A stretch of DNA of 64,000 nt from Rhizobium sp. Root274 (GTDB lineage: Bacteria > Pseudomonadota > Alphaproteobacteria > Rhizobiales > Rhizobiaceae): contig NZ_LMJE01000007.1 of the NCBI RefSeq assembly GCF_001429245.1, positions 349,127-413,126 on the forward strand, read 5' to 3'. The translations under genes were made by a program, and so were the position numbers. This document shows positions 57,925-64,000 of this stretch, piece by piece. How positions within the stretch are numbered: the stretch's first letter is position 1; every line of letters starts with the position of its first letter. The notes beneath the pieces were generated by a model. That model saw only the letters and a program-made list of their open reading frames with translations. It was not told the origin of the DNA and did not search any database.

Positions 57925-57953
57925 AAAATGGCGGGCTTCCCCGCCATTTTTTT
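57925..57953. terminator. Strong terminator after the chemoreceptor gene
   Basis: AAAATGGCGG-GCTTCC-CCGCCATTTT is a 10-bp stem followed by TTT on the plus strand. The convergent phosphoesterase gene ends 31 bases away. Confidence 0.85.
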
Positions 57954-57983
57954 GCAGCCGCGAAACGTCGATCCACCTCGATG

Positions 57984-58706
57984 CTAGGCCTGGGGCTCCA
58001 GCACCAGCAGTTCCTCGAAATGGTTCATGTCCTGGAAGCTGCAAAAAGCCGGCGGCCTGAGCGAAAGGATCGGTGCCCGCTGGCGGATCTCCGCGACCAC
58101 CTCTTCCAGGAACGACTGCCAGATCATCATCGTCTCGTCGTCGAAGCGTTCGATCATGTAGGCAAAGGTGATGTGGAAGGCATAGGCGTCGTGGTCGGGA
58201 TGGCGATAGCCGAGCAGATCGGCCAGCCGATCACGCCACGCCCTAAGGCCAGCCCGATCCGCCTCCGTCACACCCGTAAGCGTCAGCCCGTTCGGCGTCG
58301 CCTCGACGACCTGCATCTGGAATACTGATCCCGGCTCAAAGCCAACAAATCGGTCCATGAAGATCGCCGTCATATCGTCGATCGGTGTTTCCAGCGGCAC
58401 ATCCTCCGGCCAATAGGGCAATTGACGCCTATATTCGATGACACCCTGGAACAGCGTCATGTGCAGGCTGGATTCGGCCGTGAAGGCAAGGTGCTGACCG
58501 CCCGGCATGGCACGATAGCGCCCGCGGACCTCCTGCAACACGGCCTCCGTCTCGGACGCCGGCAGCAGGTGGCAGACGATCGTATTGCCCGGCTCCGGCA
58601 GGAAAATGCCGGCGGCATTGTAGCGGGTGCCCAGATGCGGAATTGGCTTCGGATTCAAGCTGCGGGAAAATGGTGCGAGGTTTGGCGAAAGCGTGGAAAG
58701 CGTCAT
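57984..58706 (-). CDS. DUF1868 2H phosphoesterase-like protein
   Basis: The 240-residue protein has two HxT-type motifs typical of the 2H phosphoesterase/RNA ligase-like superfamily: HMTL in SSLHMTLFQG (about 82) and HITF in FHITFAYM (about 177). These bind phosphates of cyclic or 2'-5' nucleotides. GTRYNAAGIFLPEPGNTIVCHL near 26 is specific to the DUF1868 group. The natural substrate is unknown. It lies between the chemoreceptor and carB genes on the opposite strand. Confidence 0.85.
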   Translation of the reverse strand: MTLSTLSPNLAPFSRSLNPKPIPHLGTRYNAAGIFLPEPGNTIVCHLLPASETEAVLQEVRGRYRAMPGGQHLAFTAESSLHMTLFQGVIEYRRQLPYWPEDVPLETPIDDMTAIFMDRFVGFEPGSVFQMQVVEATPNGLTLTGVTEADRAGLRAWRDRLADLLGYRHPDHDAYAFHITFAYMIERFDDETMMIWQSFLEEVVAEIRQRAPILSLRPPAFCSFQDMNHFEELLVLEPQA

Positions 58707-58967
58707 GGCGAGGTTCCGGTGGCATCTGACGGGTACCTAGACCACCCGCACGAAACTCCTGTGACAGAGCGGGCAAAATCGGCGCCATTCGTCCCCCACC
58801 CCTCCCTCCCCAACTTTCCTGCCAAAGCCAGCAATTATGGGGTTGGTTTGCACGCCGACTTTCCCTATAAGCCGCTTCTAGCCTGAAAAGACCATCTCTC
58901 TGCGCCCGGCCGGTGACCTTCCTCACCCAGGCCGGTTTTTCGCGCAGGTCAAAGAACGGATAGAGCC

Positions 58968-62450
<3,483 letters not shown>

Positions 62451-62459
62451 GGCGGATCA

Positions 62460-62713
62460 ATGAAGCCGCTCCATTTCACCCTCCATGCGGAAACGGTGAT
62501 TTCGGAGCGGCAACTCGATCGAGCCTGGACGAGCTTACGGTCCGAGAACCGGAGTGGACGGAGACAGATCCGTCCGGACCGCCGACGGAAAGGCGTTACC
62601 GGCACGTTCCGGAATGCGAAGGTCGGATCATGCGGGTAATCTGCTTGGAAACCGCGACCGAAATCCGTATCATCACGGCATTCCTCGATCGCAAGGCACG
62701 GATCTCCCGATGA
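62460..62713 (+). pseudogene. DUF4258 protein disrupted by a one-base deletion
   Basis: Translation from the ATG gives MKPLHFTLHAETVISERQLD then a sequence without family similarity. Shifting the frame after the Trp codon near 62528 gives ELTVREPEWTETDPSGPP, running on through VICLETATEIRIITAFLD to a stop at 62711-62713. The two pieces join into one 84-codon DUF4258 protein if one base is restored. The coding sequence is 254 bases, one short of a multiple of three. The stop overlaps the ATG of the DUF2283 gene, the usual pairing for this family. A sequencing error is possible. Confidence 0.75.
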
Positions 62714-62904
62714 AGCCAAAGCTCGAATATGATGCCGCCGCCGATGCTGCCTATATCCGCTTCTCCACCGAACCGGTTCGGGAGACCGAGGAAGTGGCGA
62801 AAGGTATCATGCTCGACTACGATCGCGACGGGCGTATCGTTGGCCTTGAAGTGCTGAACGCAAACACAAACCTTCCGGCAGCCGCACTTGAAGATGCTGC
62901 ATGA
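62710..62904 (+). CDS. DUF2283 protein
   Basis: The 64-residue protein is a DUF2283 member: KLEYDAAADAAYIRFSTEPV, then IMLDYDRDGRIVGLEVLNA, a beta-hairpin motif. DUF2283 genes usually follow a DUF4258 gene and the pair has been suggested to be toxin-antitoxin-like. Here the ATG overlaps the stop of the frameshifted DUF4258 gene, so it may have lost its coupled translation. No clear independent ribosome site is seen. Confidence 0.85.
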   Translation: MKPKLEYDAAADAAYIRFSTEPVRETEEVAKGIMLDYDRDGRIVGLEVLNANTNLPAAALEDAA

Positions 62905-62992
62905 ACGGCATGTCTAAAGTCTAGCCCCCCATTTCATACTTTCAAAAAGGATCCAACCTTGACGCGCCCTCGCTCATCCTTTATTTATCCGG

Positions 62993-63008
62993 TCGGTTAA
63001 TTAACCGA
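62993..63008. promoter_or_regulatory. Candidate ArsR operator
   Basis: TCGGTTAATTAACCGA is a perfect 16-bp palindrome 12 bases before the ArsR gene start, overlapping the likely promoter. Position and symmetry suggest autoregulation. Confidence 0.65.
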
Positions 63009-63020
63009 TAGGATAATCTC

Positions 63021-63377
63021 ATGCCCGCTGACCCCTTGTCCGAAACCCTCTTCGCCCTCGCCGATCCAACGCGACGTGCCATCCTCGCCCGTTTGTCCAC
63101 CGGTGAAGCGACGGTCAACGAACTGGCCGAGCCTTTTGCCATGAGCCTGCCGGCCGTCTCCAAACATCTGAAGGTGCTGGAGCGGGCCAAGCTGATCTCG
63201 CGCAGTCGAAGCGCCCAGTGGCGCCCCTGCCGGCTGGAGCCGGAACCTTTGAAGGCCGTGGACACCTGGGTGGGCGACTATCGCAAGCTCTGGGAGCAGC
63301 GGCTGGATAAACTGGAAGACTATCTGGCTGGGATACAGGCTGGACGCCGAGAGAAGGAGGATCGCATCGATGACTGA
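63021..63377 (+). CDS. ArsR family transcriptional regulator (SRPBCC-linked)
   Basis: The 118-residue winged-helix protein starts MPADPLSETLFALADPTRRAIL and has the recognition helix in MSLPAVSKHLKVLERAKL (about 41-58). No cysteine metal site is visible, as in the SdpR/YcbZ-like subgroup that controls AHSA1/SRPBCC genes. It heads an operon with two SRPBCC genes, the first overlapping by eight bases. A perfect palindrome lies just upstream. Confidence 0.9.
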   Translation: MPADPLSETLFALADPTRRAILARLSTGEATVNELAEPFAMSLPAVSKHLKVLERAKLISRSRSAQWRPCRLEPEPLKAVDTWVGDYRKLWEQRLDKLEDYLAGIQAGRREKEDRIDD

Positions 63378-63810
63378 CAAGCTGGAAATCTTCAACGAGC
63401 GGCGATATTCGGTTGTCCCGGCCATCCTGTTCGACGCCTTCGCCGATCCGGACAAGCTTGCTCTCTGGTGGGGGCCGCATGGCTTCACCAACCGGATCGA
63501 CGCCTTCGACTTCCAGGTGGGCGGCGACTGGCGACTGACGATGACATCCTCCGACGGCACCGATTTCGCCAACCGTTGGACCTTTCAGGACATCGAACGC
63601 CCAGTTCGCATTGTCGCGCTCCACCATGAGCCGATGCATGTCTTCACGCTCGAAATGACATTCGAGCCAGCGGACGCGGGTACATGCCTCAAGTGGCGCA
63701 TGCTGTTTGAGCCGACCGATGAAAACCGCGAATTGCAAAAGTTCATTCGCGCAGCCAACGAGCAAAACCTGGACCGCCTGGAGCAGGTCCTCGAACAGGG
63801 AGATCAATGA
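63370..63810 (+). CDS. SRPBCC/AHSA1 domain protein
   Basis: The 146-residue protein has the helix-grip fold of the AHSA1 (START-like) family: FDAFADPDKLALWWGPHGFTN near residue 19 and FQVGGDWRLTM near 46. Members bind hydrophobic small molecules. Its start lies inside the ArsR stop region (eight-base overlap) and the next SRPBCC gene starts two bases after its stop codon, so all three are co-translated. The ligand is unknown. Confidence 0.88.
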   Translation: MTDKLEIFNERRYSVVPAILFDAFADPDKLALWWGPHGFTNRIDAFDFQVGGDWRLTMTSSDGTDFANRWTFQDIERPVRIVALHHEPMHVFTLEMTFEPADAGTCLKWRMLFEPTDENRELQKFIRAANEQNLDRLEQVLEQGDQ

Positions 63811-63811
63811 C

Positions 63812-64000
63812 ATGACCGGAGAAATCGACCCCGCCCGCATTCTCGAAGTGGATCGCCTTGTCTCCGCCCCCATCGATCTCGTCTTCGAAATGTTCACCGA
63901 GCCACGCCATGTCGATCAGTGGTGGGGACCGGACGGTTTCCGCAACGAGACCCACGAGATGGAGTTTTCCGTCGGCGGCCTGTGGCGCTACACGATGCAT
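63812..64000 (+). CDS. SRPBCC/AHSA1 domain protein, partial
   Basis: Only the first 63 codons are in the window: MTGEIDPARILEVDRLVSAP, then FTEPRHVDQWWGPDGFRNET and FSVGGLWRYTMH. It is a second AHSA1-type protein, related to the preceding one. It starts two bases after that gene's stop and continues off the right edge. Confidence 0.85.
   Translation, partial: MTGEIDPARILEVDRLVSAPIDLVFEMFTEPRHVDQWWGPDGFRNETHEMEFSVGGLWRYTMH

Overview
The window is GC-rich and densely coded, with little intergenic DNA and few horizontal-transfer signs. Its content points to an alphaproteobacterium of the Rhizobiales, most likely Rhizobiaceae. The clues are a dnaG-rpoD pair with a CtrA-type box before rpoD, a BP26/SIMPL homologue, a DUF1476 (ATPase zeta-subunit-like) paralogue, a DUF930 protein, a rhizobial RIME-like palindromic element and a 1160-residue CarB. 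There is no prophage, transposase, CRISPR array or plasmid backbone. The placement is inferred from family content, not from a database search.

Layout. 1-9.6 kb: a partial membrane glycosyltransferase-like gene, a lysophospholipase-like hydrolase, an overlapping CoA-transferase/ThDP-enzyme pair, an Ada-type Zn domain/AraC protein without a repair domain, a DMT exporter, RidA, a rhodanese-like protein and a MarR/aldose-epimerase operon. 9.7-12.5 kb: an L,D-transpeptidase, an orphan ParA ATPase and a small secreted protein. 12.6-26.6 kb: the main catabolic region. A leftward run encodes an N-formylglutamate amidohydrolase-like enzyme, an APC permease, a glutamine-synthetase-like ligase, an aldehyde dehydrogenase and an Fe-alcohol dehydrogenase. 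A rightward run encodes an RpiR regulator, a complete spermidine/putrescine-type ABC importer, a Zn-alcohol dehydrogenase and a Tat-exported solute-binding protein. The leftward enzymes together fit uptake, gamma-glutamylation, two-step oxidation and deglutamylation of an amino alcohol such as ethanolamine.

26.7-41.3 kb: a PP2C-type phosphatase gene broken by one in-frame stop, a RIME-like repeat, metH with a perfect 20-bp palindrome upstream, an AGE-family sugar isomerase, a SIMPL protein, a tRNA with a CAT anticodon (probably Ile2), several small rhizobial proteins, YjbQ, an HbpS-like protein, an ArgP/LysE pair and a DUF930 protein. 41.4-48.7 kb: rpoD, dnaG, a BrnT/BrnA toxin-antitoxin pair, YqeY and carA. 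48.7-58.7 kb: a MATE exporter, DUF2938, a zinc metallopeptidase, a GST, a Zn-alcohol dehydrogenase overlapping an amidase tail to tail, a chemoreceptor with a CheR-tether pentapeptide and a 2H phosphoesterase. 58.9-64 kb: carB, a DUF4258/DUF2283 pair whose DUF4258 member is frameshifted, and an ArsR-SRPBCC-SRPBCC operon running off the end.

Most of the window is housekeeping and ordinary accessory metabolism. The observations most worth following are the putative gamma-glutamyl amino-alcohol pathway, the two freshly broken genes (PP2C and DUF4258), the CoA-transferase/ThDP pair, the Ada-Zn/AraC protein and the regulatory palindromes upstream of metH, rpoD, brnT, the ArsR gene and the RpiR region.
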